From an uncultured Bacteroidales bacterium (lineage in GTDB: Bacteria; Bacteroidota; Bacteroidia; Bacteroidales; P3), in contig CALUMK010000002.1 of the NCBI GenBank assembly GCA_944321735.1, positions 167,596 to 231,595 on the forward strand: a stretch of DNA of 64,000 bases. Direction: 5' to 3'. Positions 27,240 to 34,289 of this stretch are shown here, piece by piece. Below the pieces are notes generated by a model, which saw nothing but the letters and a program-made list of their open reading frames with translations, ran no database searches and was not told the origin of the DNA. Positions within the stretch are counted from its first letter, which is position 1, and every line of letters begins with the position of its first letter. Made by a program: the position numbers and the translations under genes.

Positions 27240-28232
27240 ATGACAAATTACAAGGAACTCGGTTTGGTGAACAGCCGCGAGCTGTTCAGGAAGGCCATGG
27301 AAGGGCATTATGCGATTCCGGCTTTCAATTTCAACAATATGGAGCAGTTGCAGGCCATCGTGTCGGCTTGCGCGGAAACGAAGTCTCCGGTGATTCTGCA
27401 GGTGTCGAAGGGCGCTCGCAATTACGCGAACCAGACCTTGCTGCGGTATATGGCGCAAGGGGCGGTGGAATACGCCAAGGAATTGGGCGTGGCGGTGCCT
27501 ATCGTGTTGCATTTGGACCATGGGGACAGTTTCGAGCTTTGCCAGAGCTGCATCGAATACGGTTTCTCGTCGGTGATGATCGACGGCTCGCATCTGCCGT
27601 ATGCCGAGAATATCGAGCTGACCAAGAAGGTGGTGGAGTACGCGCACAAGTACGATGTGACGGTAGAAGGGGAACTGGGCGTTCTGGCCGGTATCGAGGA
27701 TGAGGTGCAGGCCGAACACCATACGTATACGCAACCGGAAGAGGTGGAAGACTTTGTGAAGCATACCGGGGTGGATTCGCTGGCGATTTCCATCGGGACT
27801 TCGCACGGGGCCAACAAGTTCAAGCCGGAACAGTGCACGCGGAACGCGGACGGCATCCTGGTGCCGCCTCCTTTGCGTTTCGATATTCTGGAGGAAGTGG
27901 AAAAGCGGATTCCGGGATTCCCTATCGTGCTGCATGGTTCCAGCAGCGTGCCGCAGGATTTGGTGGCGACGATCAACAAGTACGGCGGGGCGTTGAAGGA
28001 TGCGATCGGCATTCCGGAAGAACAGTTGCGCAAGGCGGCCTTTTCGGCGGTCTGCAAGATCAATATCGACAGCGACGGCCGTTTGGCCATGACGGCGGCG
28101 GTTCGCGAGGTGCTGGCTACCAAACCGGCCGAGTTCGACCCGCGGAAGTACTTGGGACCGGCTCGCGATTGCTTGCGTGAATTGTACAAGCACAAGATTA
28201 TCAACGTGCTGGGTAGCAATGACAGGATTTAA
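27240..28232 (+). CDS. fba: Class II fructose-1,6-bisphosphate aldolase
   Basis: The enzyme cleaves fructose 1,6-bisphosphate in glycolysis. Zinc ligands and catalytic residues appear in VLHLDHGDSFE near residue 83, TVEGELGVLAG near residue 140, and ISIGTSHGANKF with LHGSSSVPQ downstream. At 330 residues it is the common Bacteroidota form. The N-terminus YAIPAFNFNNMEQLQAI confirms the start. A hairpin follows at 28324. Confidence 0.95.
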   Translation: MTNYKELGLVNSRELFRKAMEGHYAIPAFNFNNMEQLQAIVSACAETKSPVILQVSKGARNYANQTLLRYMAQGAVEYAKELGVAVPIVLHLDHGDSFELCQSCIEYGFSSVMIDGSHLPYAENIELTKKVVEYAHKYDVTVEGELGVLAGIEDEVQAEHHTYTQPEEVEDFVKHTGVDSLAISIGTSHGANKFKPEQCTRNADGILVPPPLRFDILEEVEKRIPGFPIVLHGSSSVPQDLVATINKYGGALKDAIGIPEEQLRKAAFSAVCKINIDSDGRLAMTAAVREVLATKPAEFDPRKYLGPARDCLRELYKHKIINVLGSNDRI

Positions 28233-28323
28233 GGACAGGAAGAGGCTTTGGCCGTTTTGATTGGCTTTTGTTCTTTTGCAGTCTTTGCCCCTGAATTTGA
28301 AAGAGATTTGTCTTATAAAAGAA

Positions 28324-28345
28324 AACGCCGCAGAAATGCGGCGTT
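28324..28345. terminator. Hairpin after the aldolase gene
   Basis: A perfect 8-bp stem AACGCCGC/GCGGCGTT with a 6-base loop. Downstream on the plus strand it is only pyrimidine-rich; the better T-tract is on the minus strand. It most likely ends the aldolase transcript. Confidence 0.55.
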
Positions 28346-28450
28346 CCCTTCTATAAGAGGATATGTGCGCTTTAGGGTTTATATGTTTCGATATATATGG
28401 TATTTATGGATGTACTTCATTGTGATTGATTTCGGATTGTTTTGAAGTTT

Positions 28451-29278
28451 ATGTTTGGGATGAATAAGAAACGGTTTCCTGAAAACTGGCAGGAAGATTA
28501 CGAGCGGATGCTGCCGACTGCTTTGCGGGCAGCGGGATGGTATATACAAAAGTATTTCAAGGATAAGAACGTAGGATTCCCAGAGTTTCGATGGATACAG
28601 ACAACTTTGCAAAAGCCTGCATTTCAACATCTATGCTTTGCCTATAGAGGGAATTTGTATAGTGTTTTGATTGAGATAAAAACCCGGAGAGGTATTTTTT
28701 TGCTTGAACAAGATAAGCAGAATCAACTGCGGGAATGTCGACAGAATGATTTGATAGCATGTACGATACCGTTGTTAGGCGATGATTTTTCCCCTTTGGT
28801 ATCAGATGTGCATCTTCTATCTACAGATACGAGGAAACCAATAGAGGTTTCGGAAAAAGCTGAGCAAGTGAAAATGTCCCCGTGGGAAATCCATAGTCTG
28901 GGAGTCCAAGTTGTCAGGGATCAATTAGTGCGGGATGGCATGCGGATTCTGAGTTATTGCGATGTGTTGCAGATAGACCCACAGATATGGTTCGAGAAAG
29001 CAAATGGCGAGAAATGTTATGTCATGGTGGAGACTTTGGTGGGAACGCTTTCCGAGGATGCTTGTAAAAAATTGAATCAAAATTTTCTGCTGAAGTTCAT
29101 AGATTATGGAGGATATTATGCGAAAGTGAGAGTAGTAGACCCTGAAAATCCAACTTGTCGGACACTTTTTCGCGATCAATCTTATTTTATAGATTACAGA
29201 GGGCTGCAGTACATAGAAAAGAGAGCGGCCAAGGTAGGAACTGAAAATAAGGATATTTTTATTATTCGTGAGTGCTAG
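28451..29278 (+). CDS. Hypothetical protein with possible VRR-NUC-like N-terminal motif
   Basis: I do not recognise the full protein of about 275 residues. Residues 60-100 read VLIEIKTRRGIFLLEQDKQN and continue with LRECRQ, a pattern resembling the VRR-NUC nuclease core (E-x-K, then G and Q at set distances), though the upstream PD element is not seen. The rest is mixed alpha/beta without membrane segments. Base composition is clearly more A+T-rich than that of its neighbours, which suggests transfer. The frame opens at TTG 28442; ATG 28451 or 28460 are more likely starts. It ends exactly where a hairpin element begins. Confidence 0.65.
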   Translation: MFGMNKKRFPENWQEDYERMLPTALRAAGWYIQKYFKDKNVGFPEFRWIQTTLQKPAFQHLCFAYRGNLYSVLIEIKTRRGIFLLEQDKQNQLRECRQNDLIACTIPLLGDDFSPLVSDVHLLSTDTRKPIEVSEKAEQVKMSPWEIHSLGVQVVRDQLVRDGMRILSYCDVLQIDPQIWFEKANGEKCYVMVETLVGTLSEDACKKLNQNFLLKFIDYGGYYAKVRVVDPENPTCRTLFRDQSYFIDYRGLQYIEKRAAKVGTENKDIFIIREC

Positions 29279-29407
29279 TGTAAAAGCCATTCTGTGGGGT
29301 AGATACGAGGCGTCGATTTGATGTCCAAGCCGGGAGTGTACTGATGTACATGACCGGCTTGGACGAGAATCGCAACGAAGCAGATGCCCCGCAGAATGCC
29401 TTTTACA
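29279..29407 (-). repeat. Family A hairpin element filling a convergent gene gap
   Basis: Read on the minus strand, it begins at the stop of the saccharopine dehydrogenase-family gene. Outer arms 29279-29299 and 29387-29407 match at 19 of 21. Left box (minus) is at 29385-29371, right box at 29314-29301. The inner stem GTCCAAGCCGG/CCGGCTTGGAC (29323-29333 and 29354-29364) is perfect, and the apex is TGTAC/GTACA (29337-29341 and 29346-29350). The right arm contains the TAA stop at 29403-29405, and the left arm starts at the base after the other gene's stop. Confidence 0.9.
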
Positions 29408-30611
29408 GTTCCAAATCTCCGTTGATGATTTCCTCCCACGGCAACCCCTCCGGCCCGAGCACTTGCAGGAACGGATCGGGGTCGAACTCTTCCACGTTGA
29501 AGACCCCGGGTTTCTTCCAGAGTCCTTTGAGGAACATCATCGAGCCGACGGTGGCCGGAACGCCGGTGGTGTAGCTTACGCCTTGGGTGCCGGTTTCCTT
29601 GTAGGCTATCTCGTGGCTGCAGTTGTTGAAGATGTAATAGGTCTTTTCCTTGCCGTCCTTGATGCCTCGGATGCGGCAGCCGATGGAAGTCCAGCCTTTG
29701 TAGTTGGCGCCCAGTTCGCCCGGATTGGGCAGGACGGCTTTCAGGAACTGGATGGGTACGATTTTATGCCCTTCGTAGTCGATGGGGTCGATGCGGGCCA
29801 TGCCGATATCCTGGATTACCCGGAGATGGGTCAGGTATTCCTGGCCGAAGGTCATCCAGAAGCGGGCGCGTTTGAGGGTGGGATAATGTTTTACCAAGGA
29901 TTCCAGTTCTTCGTGGTACATCAGGTAGGATTCCTTGGGTCCGATATGCGGGTAGTTGAGCGCCTTGTGGACGCTGAGCGGGTCGGTTTCGTGCCACTGG
30001 CCGTCTTCCCAGTATTTGCCGCGCTGGGTGATTTCGCGGATGTTGATTTCGGGGTTGAAGTTGGTGGCGAAAGCCTTGCCGTGGTCGCCGGCGTTGCAGT
30101 CTACGATATCCAAGTAGCGGATTTCATCGAAATGGTGCTTGGCGGCGTAGGCGGTGAAGACGCTGGTCACGCCCGGGTCGAAGCCGCAGCCGAGGATGGC
30201 GGTCAGTCCGGCTTCCTTGAAGCGGTCGTGGTAGGCCCATTGCCAGCTGTACTGGTATTTGGCTTCGTCCAAGGGTTCGTAGTTGGCGGTATCCAGGTAA
30301 TTGGTCCCGGTGGCTAAGCAGGCATCCATGATATGGAGATCCTGGTAGGGAAGGGCCACATTGATGACCAGTTCGGGTTTGAATTTTTCCATCAGGGCGG
30401 TCAGTTCGGGGACGTTGTCGGCATCCACCTTGGCCGATTCCCATTGGGCTTTTTTCAAGCCGCGCTGTTCCAAGGACTTGATGATGGCATCGCATTTGGA
30501 CTGGGTCCGGGAGGCAATCATTACCTCTGAAAAGATTTCGGGGTGTGAGGCCACTTTGTGGGCGACCACGGTGGCCACTCCACCGGCACCGATAATCATG
30601 ACTCTGCTCAT
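29403..30611 (-). CDS. Saccharopine dehydrogenase family protein, probable carboxynorspermidine/carboxyspermidine dehydrogenase
   Basis: The protein has an N-terminal Rossmann motif VMIIGAGGVATVVAHK, the family segments NVALPYQDLHIMDACLATGTNYLDTANYE (split across residues 84-112) and ILGCGFDPGVTSVFTAYA, and a C-terminal domain with YTTGVPATVGSMM. Its length (402) and these motifs match the bacterial carboxynorspermidine synthase group, which makes carboxynorspermidine or carboxyspermidine from aspartate semialdehyde and a diamine by reductive condensation. The partner decarboxylase is not in the window. A lysine-pathway role is a less likely alternative. A promoter with a perfect palindrome lies upstream. 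Confidence 0.88.
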   Translation of the reverse strand: MSRVMIIGAGGVATVVAHKVASHPEIFSEVMIASRTQSKCDAIIKSLEQRGLKKAQWESAKVDADNVPELTALMEKFKPELVINVALPYQDLHIMDACLATGTNYLDTANYEPLDEAKYQYSWQWAYHDRFKEAGLTAILGCGFDPGVTSVFTAYAAKHHFDEIRYLDIVDCNAGDHGKAFATNFNPEINIREITQRGKYWEDGQWHETDPLSVHKALNYPHIGPKESYLMYHEELESLVKHYPTLKRARFWMTFGQEYLTHLRVIQDIGMARIDPIDYEGHKIVPIQFLKAVLPNPGELGANYKGWTSIGCRIRGIKDGKEKTYYIFNNCSHEIAYKETGTQGVSYTTGVPATVGSMMFLKGLWKKPGVFNVEEFDPDPFLQVLGPEGLPWEEIINGDLEL

Positions 30612-30732
30612 GGTATTGTGTTTTATGCGAATCTTGGCTCTGGGCCGCGAACCGCGTTGTTAATCAAAGTTTTTTGCTGAAAAAGGAATCGCCGGGACAG
30701 GATTCTGCCTCTGCCCGCAGGCGATTTTCCGG

Positions 30733-30749
30733 CAAATTTAGCTAAATTT
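30733..30749 (-). promoter_or_regulatory. -7 element overlapping a perfect 16-bp palindrome
   Basis: The minus strand reads TAAATTTG at 30740-30733, a full -7 match. It overlaps AAATTTAGCTAAATTT (30734-30749), a perfect palindrome that could be an operator. The remaining intergenic space 30612-30872 shows nothing else clear. Confidence 0.5.
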
Positions 30750-30872
30750 CCGCTATGCGGCTGCGCTTTTTCCGTTTGCCGGCTGTTTTGATTTTGTTAC
30801 ATCGGAGGAGAGGATAATGGCCTTTTCAACCCAAAGCCTAATGACCGATTTGGGTTCAAGGGGCGTTTCTTG

Positions 30873-31265
30873 TTAACGGATATCGATGGCCATGAGTTCG
30901 TGGCTGAGTGCCCGGATGCCATTTTGGATTTTTTCTAATTGTTGCTGGCGGGGTTTGTGTACCCCGGCGGCATAGTGCCATAATTGTCGTTCGTTGATTC
31001 CGGTTATCCGGCTAAGGGCTGCTTTGGTGAATATGTTGCTGTAGTAGTTGATAAAGGTGGCGGCATCTATTTCATATTTGAGGCAAAATTCTCCTTGCAG
31101 TGCAGGGCAGGGGGTGGGGTTGTCTTCCAAATAGAGGCTGACGGCATCTTCCATATTGGATTCGATTTCCCGGATGGTATTGCCTACAGTGAACACTGGG
31201 GCATCTTCGATATAGGCGCTTAGATTGTTACCTGCGTGTTCAACAATGACTTTGACGGTTTTCAT
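30873..31265 (-). CDS. hicB: HicB family antitoxin
   Basis: HicB neutralises the HicA mRNA interferase and represses the operon. Residues 1-55 form the RNase H-like HicB fold (VKVIVEHAGNNLSAYIED, then a segment with GNTIREIESNMEDAVSLYL). Residues 80-125 form a helix-turn-helix (AALSRITGINERQLWHYAAG). It starts 10 bases after hicA ends, in the usual hicA-hicB order. The length of 130 residues is normal and no damage is visible. Confidence 0.93.
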   Translation of the reverse strand: MKTVKVIVEHAGNNLSAYIEDAPVFTVGNTIREIESNMEDAVSLYLEDNPTPCPALQGEFCLKYEIDAATFINYYSNIFTKAALSRITGINERQLWHYAAGVHKPRQQQLEKIQNGIRALSHELMAIDIR

Positions 31266-31275
31266 GGTGTTTTGT

Positions 31276-31464
31276 TTATTTAAGTCCGGCTTGTTTTAGG
31301 AAGCTATTGTATGTGCCTTTTTCTATGCCTTTGGAGGTGTGGTTGGGAACTATGACCGTGCGGTCTCCTTTTACGTATTTGACATGGCTGCCCTTTTGGG
31401 ATTTCTTGACATAGCCGTTTTGCAAAAGTAGGTCGATGACCTCCTTGACAGATTTGTAGCTCAT
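31276..31464 (-). CDS. hicA: HicA family mRNA interferase toxin
   Basis: The 62-residue protein has the HicA double-stranded-RNA-binding-like fold. The catalytic His is in QKGSHVKYVKGDRTVIVPNH, and the C-terminal SKGIEKGTYNSFLKQAGL is typical. It cleaves mRNA when not bound by HicB. It is the first gene of the pair, with a -7 element just upstream, and both genes are intact. Confidence 0.94.
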   Translation of the reverse strand: MSYKSVKEVIDLLLQNGYVKKSQKGSHVKYVKGDRTVIVPNHTSKGIEKGTYNSFLKQAGLK

Positions 31465-31483
31465 GCTGGACTGGTTCTGTTTG

Positions 31484-31491
31484 CAAATATA
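31484..31491 (-). promoter_or_regulatory. -7 element of hicAB
   Basis: The minus strand reads TATATTTG, 20 bases before the hicA start. Confidence 0.55.
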
Positions 31492-31569
31492 GTATTTTTA
31501 TGAATACTTTGAGGGTTGTGTGGGATTTTGCGAACCCCAAAAGCAACGATATGGAAACAAAAAGCTTTG

Positions 31570-31716
31570 TACATTTGCAGCCGTTGCGCCGGCGAGGGGG
31601 GATTGGGCGATAGAGGGTGAGGATGAGAGGGTATGAAGGATGGAGAGCCTGCCGTGATTAGGTGAAAGGAGGGGGCGGGGGCGCTGGATGGGTTCGCAAA
31701 AAATAATAGATAGAAG
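31570..31716 (+). promoter_or_regulatory. surE -7 element and purine-rich leader
   Basis: TACATTTG at 31570-31577 is a full -7 match. The following leader of about 130 bases is very G-rich and purine-rich (about 31590-31690). No small ORF is convincing there. Confidence 0.45.
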
Positions 31717-32469
31717 ATGAGAATATTAGTTGTGAATGACGATGGGTATTTCGCGCCTGGGATCAGGCATTTGGCCAAGGTGGCATCCAAGTTCGGGGAA
31801 GTTTTCGTGGTGGCTCCGGATGCGCCACGTTCGGGCCAGGGCCATGCGGTGACTTTGGTTACGCCGCTGCGTCTGCATGAGCTGGGGACGGAAGAGGGGA
31901 TTCATTATTATAGTTGCAACGGGACGCCGGCCGATTGCGTGAAGCTGGCGGTCAAGGTGGTCTTTGGCGGGGATCATCCCGATTATCTGTTTTCGGGCAT
32001 CAATCATGGAAGCAATGCTTCGTCGAATATTGTTTATTCGGGTACGGTGGCCGGGCTGATCGAGGGGGCGTTGGCGGGGGTGCCTTCGGTGGCGTTCTCG
32101 CTGATGGATCATTCGTTGCAGGCTGATTTCGAACCTGTTCTGGATTATGTGGAGGAGGTGATCCGCAAATGTATCGAAACGGGGCGCAAGGATATCTGCT
32201 GGAGCGTGAACTTTCCCAAGCTGCCCAAGACGGCGCTCAAGGGAATCAAGGTCTGCCGGGTGGCGAAGGCCTATTGGGACGAGGATGCGGTGGAACGGGT
32301 GGATCCGGCGGGGCGCAAGTATTATTGGCTGGAGGGGGATTTCATCCGCAAGGACGATGCGCCCGATACCGATTTGGCTTACACCGACCAAGGTTATGTG
32401 TCGCTGACGCCGCTGCATTTCGACTGGACGGATTACGCGGAGATGGAACGGCTGAAGGGCTTGTTCTAA
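31717..32469 (+). CDS. surE: 5'/3'-nucleotidase SurE
   Basis: SurE is a metal-dependent phosphatase acting on nucleoside 5'- and 3'-monophosphates. The N-terminal metal site RILVVNDDGYFAPGI (Asp 8, Asp 9) and VVAPDAPRSGQGHAVT, NGTPADCVKL, SGINHGSNASSNIVYSGTV are all present. The length of 250 residues and the start are as expected for the family. Confidence 0.97.
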   Translation: MRILVVNDDGYFAPGIRHLAKVASKFGEVFVVAPDAPRSGQGHAVTLVTPLRLHELGTEEGIHYYSCNGTPADCVKLAVKVVFGGDHPDYLFSGINHGSNASSNIVYSGTVAGLIEGALAGVPSVAFSLMDHSLQADFEPVLDYVEEVIRKCIETGRKDICWSVNFPKLPKTALKGIKVCRVAKAYWDEDAVERVDPAGRKYYWLEGDFIRKDDAPDTDLAYTDQGYVSLTPLHFDWTDYAEMERLKGLF

Positions 32470-32612
32470 AGGCGGGTTCGGTATGCGAAACCCTGATTCA
32501 TAAAAAAACTGAAAATGGGCAGGGGCGCGATGCGGGCGTGTTGCGTGTCCTTTTGTGTGTTTTGGTTTTATTCTGTATTTTCGCTTTTGAAAATCAAAAG
32601 GAAAGGGGACAT

Positions 32613-32837
32613 ATGGAGGACAGGGAACTTCGGAACAGGCTTACGTACATGATTTATTGTATCAATGCTTTTGCAAAGCAGTATGGGTTGACCGCCAAGC
32701 AGGCTTTTAGTTATTTGTTCCGGTTCAAGGGGATGGCGTTCTTGGATGAATGTTACGAAGCGGAACACCAGCTTTCGTTGCAAGATGTGGTAGATGATTT
32801 GTCGATTGTTTGTCGGAGAAATGGGGGGCGGCTATAA
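32613..32837 (+). CDS. DUF3791 family protein
   Basis: The 74-residue protein begins MEDRELRNRLTYMIYCINAF and has the DUF3791 core (FAKQYGLTAKQAFSYLF, then GMAFLDECYEAEHQLSLQDV). Such proteins occur next to DUF3990 genes. Its stop and the start of the DUF3990 gene share one base (TAATG at 32835-32839), so the genes are translationally coupled. I infer a possible antitoxin role; the sequence alone does not prove it. Confidence 0.82.
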   Translation: MEDRELRNRLTYMIYCINAFAKQYGLTAKQAFSYLFRFKGMAFLDECYEAEHQLSLQDVVDDLSIVCRRNGGRL

Positions 32838-33305
32838 TGATTACATTGTATCATGGCTCGAATGTCAGAATAGAAAGCATCGACCTTGGCAAATGCAAGC
32901 CTTATAAAGATTTTGGGAAAGGGTTTTATTTGACCGATATTGAGGAACAGGCTGTGCAGATGGCTGTTCGCCGGACAAGGATTGCCGGAGTTGGTGTCCC
33001 GACGGTGTCTGCCTATCGGTTTGATGAACGGTTTCTTGATGACGCATCTTTGAAAGTCAAGAAGTTTGATTCTCCCAGCAGAGAGTGGGCCTTGTTCGTT
33101 TTGGCAAATAGGCAGGGGCGAGAGTTGCCTGCGTATGATCGTGTTGGGGCCGGTAGCTGACGATGGTGTTGTCTTTCAGTTAGAAAGATATTTGCAAGGG
33201 ATGATAAGTCTGGATGTGCTGGTAGAAGAATTGACGTATCGGAAATTGAACCGACAGTATTTCTTTGGTTCGGAGGCCGCTATCTCTAAATTGAAAAGGT
33301 TATGA
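32837..33305 (+). pseudogene. DUF3990 family protein, frame broken by one shift
   Basis: The frame from ATG 32837 carries the N-terminal part: ITLYHGSNVRIESIDL, KDFGKGFYLTDIEEQA and WALFVLANRQGRELPAYD, which is like the ADP-ribosyltransferase fold to which I believe DUF3990 belongs. It stops at 33160. The remaining family sequence (GPVADDGVVFQLERYLQG, and RKLNRQYFFGSEAAI) continues in the next frame to 33305. The switch must be near 33133-33150, around TGATCGTGTTGGGGCC; one extra base or two missing bases would explain it. Either the gene is broken, or it needs frameshifting, or there is a sequencing error. Both neighbours are intact and overlap it. Confidence 0.8.
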
Positions 33306-33526
33306 ATGAACGTGTTCAATTTCTGATAGATTCCTTGGTGGGGCATTTGAGTGCGATGGTCATGAAGGGGTATGGGCTTTCGGAGCTGGAGGCTTTGGGC
33401 TTGGTTTATAATTCTCAATTGTACGAGAAGATAATGGACTTGGAAACGGGCCTCTATTACCAAAGTGCCATGTATAATTACGAGTTGCTGCGCCACGAAA
33501 TCGAATTCGGGAAAATTGCCGATTAG
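33302..33526 (+). CDS. Small conserved protein of the DUF3791/DUF3990 cassette
   Basis: The 74-residue protein starts as ATGA overlapping the stop of the DUF3990 frame. It is helical and acidic, with LSELEALGLVYNSQLYEKIM and DLETGLYYQSAMYNYELL. I recall similar small proteins following DUF3990 genes in Bacteroidota, but cannot name the family with certainty. The overlap with the DUF3990 frame suggests a functional unit of three genes. It could be a second antitoxin subunit. Confidence 0.7.
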   Translation: MNERVQFLIDSLVGHLSAMVMKGYGLSELEALGLVYNSQLYEKIMDLETGLYYQSAMYNYELLRHEIEFGKIAD

Positions 33527-33535
33527 ACGGGGTGC

Positions 33536-33787
33536 TTATTCAAATACTTCGGCGGGATTGTCCGGGTTCTGGATCAGTTGCCGGGCGGCGGCTTCGTCTT
33601 CGGGGTTCACGAGGACTTTGATGCCTCGGTTTTCGGTGCTGAGGTAAGGGGAGATGACGCCGCCGAGGCTTTCGTCTTTGAGCATGGAGAGGATGCCGTT
33701 GGCTTCGAGCATGCCTTTGATGATTTCGGCTTCCATCCGTTGTCCGGAGAATACGGCTACGAGCCGGCTTTGGTCTTGGTTTTTCAT
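33536..33787 (-). CDS. DUF2007-type putative signal-transducing protein
   Basis: The 83-residue protein has the DUF2007 pattern: LVAVFSGQRMEAEIIKGMLE, a variable loop, then IKVLVNPEDEAAARQLIQ. The fold is ferredoxin-like; the biochemical role is unknown. ATG 33787 is chosen over an upstream TTG. Possible -7 TACCTTTG lies on the minus strand at 33915-33908. It converges with the DUF3791/DUF3990 cassette, 9 bases from its end. Confidence 0.82.
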   Translation of the reverse strand: MKNQDQSRLVAVFSGQRMEAEIIKGMLEANGILSMLKDESLGGVISPYLSTENRGIKVLVNPEDEAAARQLIQNPDNPAEVFE

Positions 33788-34289
33788 GGGTTTAGGCAAT
33801 TAGGGTGTCTTGTCTTTTTTAATCAGATGGCCGCTTTTCTTCAGAGGGTCGCTTTTCTGCTTTCCTTGCGGGAGAAATTGCGGCTTCCTTTGTTGTGCTT
33901 ATAAGTCCAAAGGTAATGTTTTTTTCGATGCCGGGTTGTATCCTGCCGTTGGAAAGGGCACTGTCGTGTGGGAACGGTGCAGTTTCTTTGATGCGCAAAT
34001 GGCAGGCTTATGATGGTGATGCCTGTGATTTGGCAGGATTTCCTGTTATTCTGGCAGAGGCGGGAGCGTGGCACGGACTTTGCGGAAGAGGGGGCTGTCG
34101 TCGGTCGAAAGGCCGGAGGTCCGCGAACCACCGAGATGGGAGGCGGGCTGGGGCCGGGCGGGCGACAGGGGGCTGGATGTTGAGTGGGAGAAGCCGGAAG
34201 CGGCAGGCAATCTGTGGCTTTTGGTTCGCCCGCAGGGCATCGAAAAAAGCTTCGACAAAGATTGTTTAACCTCGAAAAAATTTTGAATC
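33788..34289 (+). other. Long G-rich dnaK leader region without a gene
   Basis: About 450 bases separate the DUF2007 start from dnaK. The second half (34060-34260) is very G-rich. I see no CIRCE element, no convincing ORF and no known RNA. Any heat-shock control sequence is not recognisable to me. Confidence 0.4.

Noticed and set aside
33895-34269. Open frame of 124 codons before dnaK
   Set aside because: Low-complexity Gly/Arg-rich translation from G-rich DNA, no start context and no family features.
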